Assembly: GCA_002914805.1 (NCBI GenBank)
Contig: JXTB01000513.1
Location: 29,265 to 93,264, forward strand
Direction: 5' to 3'
Source: Parasponia andersonii
Taxonomy: Eukaryota; Streptophyta; Magnoliopsida; Rosales; Cannabaceae
DNA length: 64,000 bases
Shown: positions 10,427 through 21,671 of the stretch, one piece after another
Layout of the letters: the number at the start of each line of letters is the position of its first letter
Position numbering within the stretch: the stretch's first letter is position 1
Program-made: the position numbers and the translations under genes
The notes under the pieces: model-generated
Databases searched by the model: none
What the model was told of the DNA's origin: nothing
What the model saw: only the letters and a program-made list of their open reading frames with translations

Positions 10427-11524
10427 ATATTATTAATGCGGTCTATTAACGTTGAGAATGTAATAGTCTTATCCGGACTATTGATATGTTGATATCACAA
10501 TAGATGTACTTTATATAATTTGATTATATAAGACTGGACCAAATATGATTTGAATCTCACATAAATTCCGTTAACTATTGAGAGTTCAAATAATGTCACT
10601 AGACAATCATATATATATTAATCTTAATCTTGAGTAGTTATAGACTTCTATTTATAATATTATGTTCTTTGACATACTTGTTAATTTTTTTTTTAATAGA
10701 TCGAAATACTTGTATCTTGGGAGCATGATAAAATGAGTAGTTGAGAATGTAGCTTATAGATATGGAATTCATTCCTTCCATCAAGAAGTTAGAAAGATGA
10801 TTCTTTTATGTATTAATTCAAGACTTGAACAGTTTGAGTACTCAATTTATAATAAATTTATAAATTAATTGTTCATTAGAGAATCAATAGTAGGATAAAA
10901 ATATAATTAAAAGGGTAAATAGAACATGACCTAGCTTCAATTATGAATTGTCTATGGAAAATTGAACTACATGTAATGATTAAATCGATAGACTGCTCAT
11001 TATTTTATGAGTAAAATAATTCTGTAATTTCAAGAGTACAATTTCAGATTTTTAGTGGAGTAATATTAGAATTAATAAATTAGACAAATTTATTAAAGAG
11101 TTTAATTAATTATCATATAATTTATTAAAGCTTGAATTACAGGTTCATAGGTCCCCAATTCCACCTCTTACAAATATTGTATTAGATATTACATTATTTA
11201 TGTTATTGCACAATTTATATAAATGAATTGTTTGTCTACAATAATTAGTAATTATTATTAATTAATTAATGTAAGTTTATAGAGGGATAAGTTTCCTAAT
11301 TTGTTTAAATTTTAAATTTAAAAATATCTAATTATCAAATAATTAGATAAATAAAAAATAGGAAACTCACTAAATTTTTTTGAAATATATATATTAATTA
11401 ATTAATTAGTGTAATTAAATTATATATAAATATAAACTTTACGTTTTTCTTTAAAATAAAAAAAAAAAAGAAGGAAACTTACGTTTCCTATAACAAAATG
11501 TTACAGTTTTGTTTTTCTTCGTAA
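10427..11524 (+). other. Region between gag and 3' LTR copy of the gag-only element
   Basis: About 1.1 kb without a reading frame. It contains phrases that recur downstream of Gag in plant gag-only copia elements, such as TACTTGTATCTTGGGAGCAT and ACAGGTTCATAGGTCCCC (from memory). The real 3' LTR probably starts inside this interval, perhaps at the TGTAAGTTTATAGAGG at 11270, but no 5' counterpart survives to prove the border. Confidence 0.45.
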
Positions 11525-12007
11525 ATATATATATATTAATTAATTTATTAAATAGTTTAATAAATATATATGTAGCGAAATCCTATCAGAATATATTACG
11601 TATTATTTGTTTTACAGAGTCTCCATAAATTATAGTAAGAAAAAAAAATAAAGAATAGAATTTTCCTAGTTTCTATTGAACAAACTCTTGTACGCAATAG
11701 TAGTGAGCCTTCGTGTGCTGAGAATATTGCAAGGCCTAAAGTGTGAGTTTAAAGAAACTGTACACAATGCATACACGTTCATCTAGTTGTGTTTGAGATT
11801 TAGATTGGAATATCATAGTCAGAAGACAGAAAAGTTACAATCCACTGATAGGCTAAGAAATAGACTACAAGAGGTATTAGATTTATTCTTTTTATATGTT
11901 CTTGTTTACTATGAATTAATATTATGTACTCATATAGTTAATCATTTTGAGAAAATTTTTTATTGTTCCTAGATCAATATTTCACTGCGAAAATCATTTT
12001 AAAACCA
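11525..12007 (+). repeat. 3' LTR (paired part) of the gag-only element
   Basis: Matches 7455-7894 in order and orientation and ends TTTTAAAACCA at 12007, followed by TA-rich DNA rather than a primer-binding site. That places it at the 3' side. It carries an AATTAATATTATG block and the GCAAGGCCTAAAGTGTGAG landmark seen in the 5' copy. Confidence 0.75.
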
Positions 12008-14161
12008 TAATAATATATATATATATATATATATATAATAGAAGATATATTAGTGCTACTGCACAAAAGATTGTTCGTGCCTGCCTGTACACTATACATG
12101 ATATAGTATCTCCACCAGATATAACTTACAAGTCGCAAGATACAAGTTCTGTGTGAATGTTGTTCACTTTTTATGGGTATATTATTGATTATTCTGTAAG
12201 TGGGGACCTGTATTTACTTTTGATATATGTATGTATGCAAAAATAGAAATTAAAATATTTCCACGTACGGCAAAGGAAAATAAAAATTAACGGTCACTCA
12301 ATTTTTTCCCTAGCTAATTTATTGATTTTATTTTTTATTTTTTACCTTTGAGGCGTCCCAACTGTACTATTATAATGAACATCAAATTCGTGTAGTCAAA
12401 TCCCCATATTCAATAAGAAAACTGATTGGTGTGCTGAGAAAATTGAAGAGCAAAATTAACGAGGGTGAATTTTCTAGTCAAAGGGTGAAAAAAAAAAAAA
12501 GACAAAACAAAACAAAAGGAGAAAGAAAAAAACCTCCAAAGGCCTTTACCAACCTATTACACTATTACACTAAAATGGTGTGAATGTCATATCAAATAAT
12601 TTCATCTTTAACTCATTATATAATATCTAATATCAACAAAAGAAAATATTCCTGTATATTTCTTTTTATCTATTTTTTATATAACTTTTTTTTTCTAATT
12701 CCTTATTGTTAAGCGATTTTATAAATTATGTCCACATACAATATTTCAATTATGTTAGTGTCTGAGTTTTAACATTGTAATTTGCATTTCATATTATTTA
12801 CATATTAAATTTACTCTATGGAAAATTAATCATGAAATAATAATAAAAATATGGGACTCAAAATTAATTTTTTTTTTTAATGTTTTGGTGCGAAAAGGTA
12901 ATTACATTTTGTTAAAAACTACAAAATACTATGTAGTTGAGGTCAATTATTAAAAATTAAATGCTAAGAGGGGATCTTTTTGCAAATTAAAAAAATTAAA
13001 CGAAAATAAAAAGTAATATTTAGCGTGTGAACAATGCATGTAATATCATAATTTGAGAAGACATCAAAATGACGTGTGGAAATGGCGCTTAGTTAAAGTG
13101 AAACCCAACGCCAAATTAGGGCCTCCCGCGAAATTATAGCGTGAGTTGGAGAGGCCTAAGTTCAATGTCAGCTGTAATTTTCTGGTTAATTATTGTATTT
13201 ACGTGGACAGGGTTTCAAAAGAATAGGAAACGGAAAACTTATAATAAATGTGTGGCATAAAAGTGAACAATACTTAATTAATAAACAGGAGAATTATGAC
13301 TTGATTGAATTCAGATTTTTATAAAGTGACAGTCACTGAGAAAGAGTGCATGAAAAAGTATACATTTTAAACAGGAGAATTATGACTTGATTCAATTCAG
13401 CTTTTTTGAACAAGTCTTTTTCGAATATACCTTTTCAATATGTGTGCATTTTACATGTATACCAAAGTAAAAGTCTTGAGTCGCAATTATGCAAGGAAGG
13501 ACACAGAAGGAATTCCATTTCCTCCAAACTCCTCCACATATCTCATACTCACACCTTAGTCTTTGTAATCTTTTCGTTAGAAATTCACTTTGTAAGTACC
13601 GCCTAGTCACAAATTTAGTATGCTCAACTTCAAAGTGGAAAAATAATAATAATCTAAAGTAAATGCCCCAGTTTTTTTTTTTTCACTTTATTTTAGTAAA
13701 TGTATTTGTTTTCTTAAATATTCTTTTTATAAGTAAATGACCGAATGTATTAATTTTTACCTTTAAGTATTTGGACCCAGTTTTTATATCTAAAGAGAAA
13801 TTAGAGTTGGATTCTTATTTTTATATGTTATTTTAATAAATGTTTATTTTTCTCTTTTTATAGCTAAATGATACATCAGCTAATTCAACTTTTGTTCGTG
13901 TATTGAGTATATTTATTTTTACGCTGGATCCGTCATATTTTATGTATCAATATACCGATCATTTTGTTATGTATCGATATATCGGTCATTTTGTTGTAAG
14001 ACCCTATTATATACTTTTCAAGGTTAATATTTTTTACACTGAGTAAATGAATTTGTATATTAGATCCAATTTTTATCTTAAATATACCACTTTCGTGAGG
14101 AATAAATCAGTTCATGCGCAAGAAATATCATTGTATTCGATGAATTAGCAATAAATTTAAA

Positions 14162-14279
14162 ACTAAAAAGGAGACATCTATTACAACAAAATGAACAATT
14201 TTGCTTAAAAAAAAAAATCTACTAAAAAGGAGACATCTATTACAACAAAATGAACAATTTTGCTTAAAAAAAAAAATCT
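14162..14279. repeat. 59-bp tandem duplication, two copies
   Basis: The unit starting ACTAAAAAGGAGACATCT at 14162 is repeated exactly at 14221, including its internal A-run. Perfect identity means a recent duplication or an assembly artefact. Confidence 0.9.
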
Positions 14280-15806
14280 ACTTGCTCAAAATGAGGGCAT
14301 GAACCCAACAGTGTAAAGATGGCCCAACAATCCTAAAGGCTTAGGATTTTTTATCGATATTTTATGGTTAATTCGGATTAGTGTTTGCTTTGAACACTTG
14401 ATTTTAAGAAAAAGTTTGTTTGTTTTTTTCGGTCTTCTTTTTTGTTTTTTGTTTTAAATTTATGTCATGTTTATTTGTTTTATCTTTTAGTTTATGTCCT
14501 AATATTAAGTTAATATAAATCTAAGAAATCAGTCTGTATACCAAAAAATAATTAAGACATTAACTAAAAGATAAAATAGGGACAACTTTTTGTATCAATT
14601 TTTAAAAAGGGCCAAATTCTCCTGAGAGTGTTTATAAGAAATGGCTTTTGTTTCAAATCAATTTAACAATGACCATTTTTTTACACTTATTTAATAAATG
14701 AACATTTTATAATTTTATTTTGATAAATGACTGTTTTTAGCCGATATACTTTTATAAAATAAATCAATTTTCATAAAATAAATTAATATATTTTGATGTA
14801 CGAAATATGAAAAATAATCATTTTTTAAATAATTTTCAAAATTTGAATATTTTTTAATTGTATATAAAAAATTCATTTTGCGATCTAAAAATTCAGCCAT
14901 TTAGCTAAAAAGTCCTTCTGCTTAAGTCCCAAGAGAAAAATCTTACAGCCTTCATGTATCAGTTTTATATGCCAATGTTGGTAAAAATCTTAAGTCCCAT
15001 ATTTTTATAAAAAAAAAGTCGATGATTATCCACGAAATTTTACACGTATGTCAACGCTCTGTTTATTTGGTAATTTTGATTACAATGTATGTAAGAATTT
15101 CGTTATGTGTAAAATGGTATAAAACATTAATCCAACATGTTAAATTCCATGATTTTCACAATAACATGAATACAATTTTTCTTTTTTGAAAAAAGATGAA
15201 ATTTGATTTTATGAAGTAAAATTGCAAATATAGTGAAAAATACCATTGTTGACAATTTTTTTAGAAAAATCTTAAATTTATTTAGAAAATTACCATCTCT
15301 ACCAATTGATTAGAAAAATATCACTACTGAATACAAAGAGATACTTAAGGTAGCTTATCATGTTACTTATTTTTAAAATGTTAATTTGTCAAAGGTATTT
15401 AAGATAGTTAGTCAAAGACGATTAGTAACGTTATTTGAGATAGCTGGTCAGTTATTTGAGATAATTGCTCGAAGGTTTAAGGACATAATATTGATTTAGA
15501 AAGTTATATCTCTTTATTTGTACATACTAATACTCAATTCATTTTTATGGACACAAAGACTATCATATTCTTAAAAATATCGTTCACATATTTCCTATCA
15601 AAGGGTATAATTATTGTAAAAATTACTAATTCTTAAAATTTGACTGACAGCAATTTAACATGTAAAATTTTAATTAAGACACATTTAGATAATTACGAAA
15701 TTATAAACTTTTCTTAAACATAGAGCGTTTGCTACAAAAATTTTAACAATTTAGATACCGTTATCTTCTATCGAAGAACGATTGGATGAAAATGACATTT
15801 GGTGAG

Positions 15807-15962
15807 ATGTCGCTTACTTATATGTCAAATTCCAAATTAAATGTCAAACTTAAAGGTTATGTCGCTTACTTATATGTCAAATTCCAAATTAAATGTCAAA
15901 CTTAAAGGTTATGTCGCTTACTTATATGTCAAATTCCAAATTAAATGTCAAACTTCAAGTTA
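15807..15962. repeat. 52-bp tandem repeat, three copies
   Basis: The unit starting ATGTCGCTTACTTATATGTC begins at 15807, 15859 and 15911. The first two copies are identical; the third differs near its end (AACTTCAAG for AACTTAAAG). Each unit contains several ATGTCAAA words. No coding frame. Confidence 0.9.
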
Positions 15963-16534
15963 TGTTTGTCAGAAAAGAACGAAAATCGGAGGGAAGATAA
16001 AAGACGTGTGTTAGGTATATAAAATTAGGATAGATATTAAATATTAAATAGGGATAATTTTGAAAATTTTTTTTATTTAACTTTATAATGAGATGGAGTA
16101 AATATTCTAGCGGTCTTTAAGAATAGCAGTTCACTCAATTTGGTGGAATAGCTATATGAATAACTATTTTAATATTTTTTTTTTTGTCAAACGAAATAAA
16201 AGAATAAATTTCTATTAGAATTGTCGTTACATTCTAGTGTCCTTTATATCAAACTAAACTCTACCTATAGTTGTTTTGTAAGTAAGAAATAAAGAAGTTA
16301 GATTAATTTAAGATGATTATTTTACCTCTATATTATTATTATTATTTAAATTTAAGTGTGTAAGGATAATTTAGTAATTTATTTATCTATATACTAACAA
16401 AAATTTTTCTTTATTTTAAAGAAAAAATATTTGTGTAAGTCCCATTATTTTATTTTTTTCCACTTTTCTCTATTCTTGAGACCACCTAATTTCTTAATTT
16501 GCTTCCAATTATTGCCTTCCTACCAAATATAGCC

Positions 16535-16662
16535 TACAAGTAAGATAGGATGATTGAGTTAAAAAAATTGAAAAGGAAATTAACTGCAATAACACAGCTA
16601 CAAGCAAGATAGGATGATTGAGTTAAAAAAATTAATAAGGAAATTAACTGCAATAACACAAG
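16535..16662. repeat. 64-bp tandem duplication
   Basis: TACAAG(T/C)AAGATAGGATGA starts at 16535 and again at 16599, continuing through GGAAATTAACTGCAATAACACA in both copies. A few substitutions separate them. It lies about 1 kb upstream of the AS1 start codon. Confidence 0.88.
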
Positions 16663-16990
16663 GATCTCCAGTTCTCCACCGTTCCCGTATGGAATTTTAT
16701 TTTTCTTTTTCGAATTTTTTTTCCAAAGAAGGCGCTGTGGCAAGGCAAAGGCTTAACCCTGTGGGCTGTGGCTAAGCTAACTGGCACACATAACATAGAA
16801 AAGAAGAGGCATCTAGGCCAGCCATACGGAGAAAGGGAGAGCAGCAAAAAGACAAATTAGCCCCACCCACAGATCCGAGAAATGCGTTGATGCGTCTTGT
16901 GTTGTGGTTATGTACAATTACAAAAAGGACTAAGGAGCTGGCCCCAACTACTTTAACCACACTAGTCCTCTAGTCCTTACACCCAAAACA

Positions 16991-17003
16991 TATATATATA
17001 AAT
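16991..17003 (+). promoter_or_regulatory. Candidate TATA box of AS1
   Basis: TATATATATAAAT follows a CA-rich stretch (ACACCCAAAACA) and precedes a C/T-rich segment (ACACTCTCCTTACA), a usual plant promoter layout. If transcription begins about 30 bases downstream, the 5' leader would be about 650 nt, which would allow the 5'-UTR intron reported for some AS1 orthologues. TATA-like words are common in this AT-rich DNA, so this is weak. Confidence 0.3.
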
Positions 17004-17386
17004 AAAAAACTTAGCACTTTCATTTGCCTTGCGCTTGCATAACACTCTCCTTACATAGTATTAGTATTCCACCCTTTTTACTGATATATTCCCTGTTTTT
17101 CGAACTAAATGTATCATTTTATGTAGAAGGAAGCCAATTAACGTTAAAGCTATAGTATAGATGTTAATATCCCAAATAGACGCAATAGTAGTTCTTACAT
17201 TGTTATATTCCTAATTAACATGTAGATAGATTAGCTCAAATTTTTATACAATACCCCCTTCTGAAATGCACATACCCCATTATATGCTTTTTCCCTCCTC
17301 AAAATCCCCTTAGCTCCGTCAGTAATTTTCACTCGGCATCTTTCTCTATGTCTACATGCTGTAATAAGTGAATCGAAAAAAGATTT

Positions 17387-17426
17387 NNNNNNNNNNNNNN
17401 NNNNNNNNNNNNNNNNNNNNNNNNNN
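17387..17426. other. Assembly gap (40 N)
   Basis: A run of 40 unknown bases inside the presumed 5' leader or promoter of AS1, about 260 bases before the start codon. Leader ORFs and any 5' intron boundary here cannot be judged. Confidence 0.99.
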
Positions 17427-17672
17427 TTTTACCCCATTTTTCTTCATTTTCCAGACCGTAATACCAAAGATCCGCCAGTCTTCCACGCTCCTCACCGCGC
17501 GTCGACCTTAAAACCCTTCTTATTATCATCTCCTAAAGCCACCAAATAAGGTCATATATGATCCATAGATGTAATATATATATGTCTCTATGACCATGGA
17601 TCATGTCGAGTATTACTAATAGTAGTGCTATTACACATATGAGATCAGATTAAGTTGTTTCTAAGTGCGAAA

Positions 17673-17687
17673 ATGGTGATGAGATGA
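17673..17687 (+). promoter_or_regulatory. Upstream ORF overlapping the AS1 start codon
   Basis: ATG GTG ATG AGA TGA encodes M-V-M-R. Its stop codon shares two bases with the AS1 ATG (ATGA arrangement). The upstream ATG has A at -3 and G at +4, a strong plant context, while the AS1 ATG has G at -3 and A at +4. Two further mini-ORFs lie at 17596-17619 (seven codons) and 17639-17653 (four codons). If these are in the mature leader, ribosomes would have to scan past them or reinitiate to make AS1. Confidence 0.5.
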
Positions 17688-18859
17688 AGGAGCGTCAGCG
17701 TTGGCAGCCGGAAGAAGACGCACTACTCCGCGCTTACGTGAAGCAGTATGGGCCAAAGGACTGGAGCCTCATCTGCCAGCGCATGGGGAAGCCCCTCCAG
17801 CGCGACCCAAAGTCCTGCCTGGAGCGCTGGAAGAACTACCTGAAGCCGGGCCTCAAGAAGGGCTCCCTCACTCCGGAGGAGCAGTCCCTCGTCATCTCCC
17901 TCCAGACCAAATACGGCAATAAGTGGAAGAAGATCGCCGCCGAGGTCCCCGGCCGCACCGCCAAGCGCCTCGGCAAGTGGTGGGAGGTCTTCAAGGAGAA
18001 GCAGCTCAAGCAGCTGCACAAGAGTAACAAGCACTCTCACCACCCTCAGTCCCAGGCACTACACGCCAGCGCCACCAGTAGTATTGTAAGCCACCAGTCC
18101 CATCCCTACCCGGACGGGAATATTCCGGTCACCGGAGACGGGTCGCCGGTAAAAGCCGCCCACGGCCCCTATGACCACATTCTGGAGACTTTCGCCGAGA
18201 AGTACGTCCAGCCCAAGCTCTACGGCGGCGGCGGCGCTTTTGTGCCCGCCCTGGCGGTCGCCGACCCGGATCCGGTTCTGTCGCTCGGGTCGGTCAACTC
18301 GGCCGCTCCGGCGGCGGTGATTCCGCCTTGGATGAACCCTTCGTCGGCGGCGGTTATGACGACATCGTCTTTCTCATCATGCACGTCCTCGACGCCTTCT
18401 CCCTCGGTGAGCCTTTCGCTCTCGCCGTCCGAACCGGTTCTCGACCCCGAACTGGGCCGGTTCGTCCCGGTTCAGCAGCTGGGCGGTCTGGTCCAGTGCT
18501 GCAAGGAGCTCGAGGAGGGCCGGATGAGCTGGCTGCAGCACAAGAAGGAGGCCACGTGGCGGCTGAGCCGGCTGGAGCAGCAGCTTGAGTCGGAGAAGGC
18601 GAGGAAGAGGAGGGAGAAGATGGAGGAGACGGAGGCGAAGATAAGGAGCCTGAGGGAAGAGGAGATGGCGTCACTGAGTCGAATCGAGGGCGAATACAGA
18701 GACCAACTCAGTGCTTTGCAGAGGGAAGCGGAGAGCAAAGAGGCTAAGCTGGCTGAAGCTTGGTGCAGCAGGCACGTGAGGCTGGCCAAGCTCGCGGAAC
18801 AGATTGGGGTCCACGGAGCTTCTTCTCATGGCTTCACTACTAGCACTATTCCAAATTAA
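17684..18859 (+). CDS. AS1: ASYMMETRIC LEAVES1 / PHANTASTICA / ROUGH SHEATH2 R2R3-MYB repressor
   Basis: 391 residues in a single exon, as usual for this family (Arabidopsis AS1 is 367). MYB repeat R2 spans about residues 4-55, with Trp7, Trp27 and Trp49. R3 spans about 57-107, with Trp81 and Trp99/100 and the near-invariant stretch [20 protein letters not shown]. The conserved motif [16 protein letters not shown] is at 163-178. The middle is rich in Ser, Pro and Ala. A long charged coiled coil ([11 protein letters not shown] to LAEQIG, about 269-375) is the family's C-terminal interaction region. In the nucleus AS1 pairs with the LOB-domain protein AS2 to silence KNOX class I and abaxial genes in leaf primordia. 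Start: the MKERQRW N-terminus is that of the family. The CDS is strikingly GC-rich against AT-rich flanks. The tail after the coiled coil ([16 protein letters not shown]) is not one I recognise from orthologues. Confidence 0.97.
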   Translation: MKERQRWQPEEDALLRAYVKQYGPKDWSLICQRMGKPLQRDPKSCLERWKNYLKPGLKKGSLTPEEQSLVISLQTKYGNKWKKIAAEVPGRTAKRLGKWWEVFKEKQLKQLHKSNKHSHHPQSQALHASATSSIVSHQSHPYPDGNIPVTGDGSPVKAAHGPYDHILETFAEKYVQPKLYGGGGAFVPALAVADPDPVLSLGSVNSAAPAAVIPPWMNPSSAAVMTTSSFSSCTSSTPSPSVSLSLSPSEPVLDPELGRFVPVQQLGGLVQCCKELEEGRMSWLQHKKEATWRLSRLEQQLESEKARKRREKMEETEAKIRSLREEEMASLSRIEGEYRDQLSALQREAESKEAKLAEAWCSRHVRLAKLAEQIGVHGASSHGFTTSTIPN

Positions 18860-20601
18860 TTAATTAGGGTTTTTCAGTTTTGTATGCGGTTAAAAAAAAA
18901 AAAAAAGAACACACATTCATGGGGTCAAATGATCTAAAACTCTTGTAGTAATTCAAATTATCCCCACATATATCCATGAAACCCAGACTAACTCTTTTTC
19001 GATTTTACTATACATTTTCTTTTATCGTGAGTAATACTGATCATGATCACCTACTTTGCTATATACTTTATTCTTGTGTCTCTATTGTGCATGGTCTTGG
19101 TTTTGCTTATACAATTCTCAATTCTCTATATATGATTCGTTGTCATGTTTTGCTCTGCAAAAAGGTGTATATATATACGAGGGAGTTTGAACTTTCAACT
19201 TTTAAGAGGTTAGGTTATATATGATAAGAAAACTACTTTTTTTTTAAATAGGAAAAAAAAAAAAAGAAGGAAAGAAAAAAATTTGAGGGGGGTTTGATGG
19301 TGAGGGATAAGGGAACAAAAGGGGTTAGGGGGATGATAAAAGGGAGCAGGTGGAAGAAGAAGTTGCTTTATGATGATGTAGTGTCTAATCTGTTTCTACA
19401 TTTTTGTTAGCGAAAAAGCGGTGTGTGTAGGGACTAGAGTCCGGGGAGTCTGCACATAGATACCCTTATCGTCATCAACAATTAGCTCCATCAATATTGC
19501 TGCTCCTTCTCATATCTCACTTCTTTTGATGCATGGGGCGCCCGTTTCTCTTATCTATAAATACTATTAGACCTACTCGTATAAGTACTATAACGTTAAT
19601 TTCCGTTCATAATTTTATTGATTTTCTCATCTGGGTTTGATGTTATTTTGCAATATATTTGAATTTTTAGCTGCGTACTAGTGTTTGAAATGAATATTCA
19701 AAAAGAGTATTCCTATATTTGCACATTAATATTTTTATTCAAATTTGTTTAAAAATTTAGCTTGATTGATATAACCACACTTTAGAGGCAAGATAGAAAT
19801 TTAAAGTTCAAATCTCTATCCCCTGTTCGCCGGGGGGGGGGGGGGGAGGAAAATAATTATGGCGAGATCGGTTAATCAAAAGTGTGTTTAATAAGATATT
19901 TTTTTTATATAAAAAAGAGCATTGGATACTTTCAAAATCTATTTAAATTGAAAATAGAAAAAAATTACATGCATATGGCAGAATCTTAAGAAGACCTACT
20001 TAATTGCGGTTCAGAAAAATTAACACGTTCAATTGCTATTATTTTTAAAACCTACTGCATAATTACTGTTTAGTCTTTAGTACTGCAGTGTCTTAGTAAA
20101 ATAAGTAAGGAAACCCTAAATTAACTTAAAGGGGTTAATAAAACAGGGTTTAATATAATACCATGCAGGAAAGAAAGGGTGGCCTTAAACTCAAGAAATG
20201 AGAGGTGAGAAGTGGCCATATCATTGGACCACGCCGGCCCTTGCGCTAAGGGCTAGGGCAGTGGTCTGTGAGATGCTACAGATGCTAATGCTAGAATGCT
20301 ACGTACTAAGCTAGTGGGTAGGGCGGGTCCTATGTGACAAAGACTAATCAGTGGATTTTGCCACTTTGGTGTTTTCTCCTTTTGCTCCAATTGCCACTTT
20401 GGTCTTCGGTACGTAAATACTGAGAGCATCCACTATCCATACCTCTTTTTGCGCTGTTACTGTGCTTCAACTTCAACTATAGTCTTATACTCCAAGTCCA
20501 AAGCGACAAACATGGGCCCATGCTGGCCCAAGGGTCTAAGCCATACGAGCATTTGGAGTTAGGCCTTTTCACACCACTTTCCTCGTATTTTGTTATTGAA
20601 G
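18860..20601. other. Intergenic DNA downstream of AS1
   Basis: The AS1 3' region begins TTAATTAGGGTTTTTCAG and has an A-run at about 18892-18906. A TATA-like TCTATAAATACT lies near 19553 with no reading frame after it. Less AT-rich stretches at 19380-19560 and 20180-20420 hold no gene that I recognise. Confidence 0.45.
19755..19920 (+). mobile_element. Possible tRNA-derived SINE remnant with a G15 run
   Basis: TTTAGCTTGATTGATATAAC resembles a degenerate A box. About 45 bases on, AAAGTTCAAATCTCTATCCCC resembles a B box (consensus GGTTCGAATCC) as in plant tRNA-derived SINEs. The B-box region runs into 15 consecutive G (19832-19846). I see no clear 3' tail or target duplication, so this is tentative. 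Confidence 0.35.
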
Positions 20602-20942
20602 GGATATTATAATTTTTATATTCTTGTATTTTTTATATTTTGTTTAAATTATATCTTATATTTTAGTTATTATCAATATTAATTTTTAGATTTGAAATTT
20701 GTTATAAATTTATATTATAACACTAATTTAGAACAGTCAATTTACCAAGATACTGTTTAAAAAATTAAATAAAAACTGATATGAGAATAAGTTTATTAAA
20801 CTATTTTAATAAATTAACTGCTCTAAATTAGTGTTATGGTATAAATTTGTAGGAAATTTTAAATTTAAGGGTCAATGTTGATAATAATCAAAATACTATG
20901 AATTAAACAAAGTGTCAAAATATTATAAAAGTAATACTATCC
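20602..20942. mobile_element. Foldback MITE, family A copy 1
   Basis: The two halves are long inverted repeats of each other. On the left, TTTTAGTTATTATCAATATT and TATAACACTAATTTAGA-C-AGT; on the right, read in reverse complement, TTTTGATTATTATCAACATT and CATAACACTAATTTAGA-G-CAGT. Ends are GGGATATTATAA and, reversed, GGATAGTATTA. No coding capacity. A second family member lies at 25476-26025. Confidence 0.75.
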
Positions 20943-21409
20943 TTATTATTCAATAACACACTAGTACTAGATTAATTGAGATTGTAATCAAATGTCACTT
21001 AAATGTTAAAATACTAAAACATGACTTAAAATCACCTCACATCATTTGTGTCTAAAGTTTTTAGCTAATCTAAGCATTGATGCTAGCATTATTCCAATCT
21101 ATTTAAGTGACAAGGTTAAGGAAAAGAAAAAAAAAAAAGGTTCAAGTTGACAAACACTAGGAAATCAAAATACAAGGTATAAAAGTGATACCATCCCTAT
21201 TATTCAATAATACACCGATACTAGACTATTTGAGATTGTAATCAAATGTCACTTAAATGTTAAAATACTAAAACGTGACTTAAAATCATCTACCATCATT
21301 TGTATCTAAAGTTTCTAGCGAATCTAAGCATTGACACTATTATTACTCCAATTTATTTAAGTGACGCGATTAAGGGTAAAAAAAAAGTTCAAGTTGACAA
21401 ACACCACTA
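20925..21409. repeat. About 254-bp tandem duplication, two diverged copies
   Basis: The stretch from the MITE end (TATAAAAGTAATACTATCC) through TGAGATTGTAATCAAATGTC to GTTCAAGTTGACAAACAC recurs 254 bases downstream (TGAGATTGT at about 20977 and 21231). Both copies include the last bases of the MITE, so the duplication followed, or used, that insertion. Confidence 0.85.
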
Positions 21410-21671
21410 AGGTGGGAAGTTGCTTAAACTTAGTTACTTAATGGGCTATATATTCTTATTTCTGCCATTGTGCTTGCGGTGTGGTTTATTTTGTTTAGTA
21501 TTTGCTTTTCAACGAACTTCACTATCAACAAATATACCGGCCATATAGAAAGTTGGATCGATTTTGTTGGAGGGACAACTTCCTCAAAGTGGTGGGCTCA
21601 TCTGCTTTTTGGTGGTTATCAGGATCCATCCTATTCAAAAAGTTATGAGTTTAAATTTTCAAAAAGTTATG

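Larger units (their letters stand above)
7455..12007 (+). mobile_element. Non-autonomous copia-type element with gag only (TR-GAG-like)
   Basis: Two direct repeats, 7455-7894 and 11525-12007, align along their length (for example both carry GCAAGGCCTAAAGTGTGAGT and TTCATCTAGTTGTG). They bracket a decayed tRNA-Met primer site and a single decayed Gag frame. No protease, integrase, RT or RNase H is visible between Gag and the 3' LTR. That structure matches the published TR-GAG class of gag-only non-autonomous LTR elements. The true 5' end of the 5' LTR is missing because the Tat-like LTR sits there. Confidence 0.8.
12008..16989. other. AT-rich intergenic DNA upstream of AS1
   Basis: No convincing gene on either strand. 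It holds an (AT)n run at about 12013-12037, a near-duplicate CAGGAGAATTATGACTTGAT at about 13286 and 13373, and the three short tandem duplications listed separately. Around 14640-14900 an AT-rich block built on AAATGAC and TGATTTA words resembles blocks at 25130-25400 and 26110-26400, possibly one decayed repeat family. Confidence 0.5.

Noticed and set aside
15807-15962. CRISPR-like array
   Set aside because: The three units are contiguous without unique spacers, in a plant genome.
17701-18789. Several open frames on both strands overlapping the AS1 gene
   Set aside because: They are by-products of the high GC content of the AS1 coding region and match no family.
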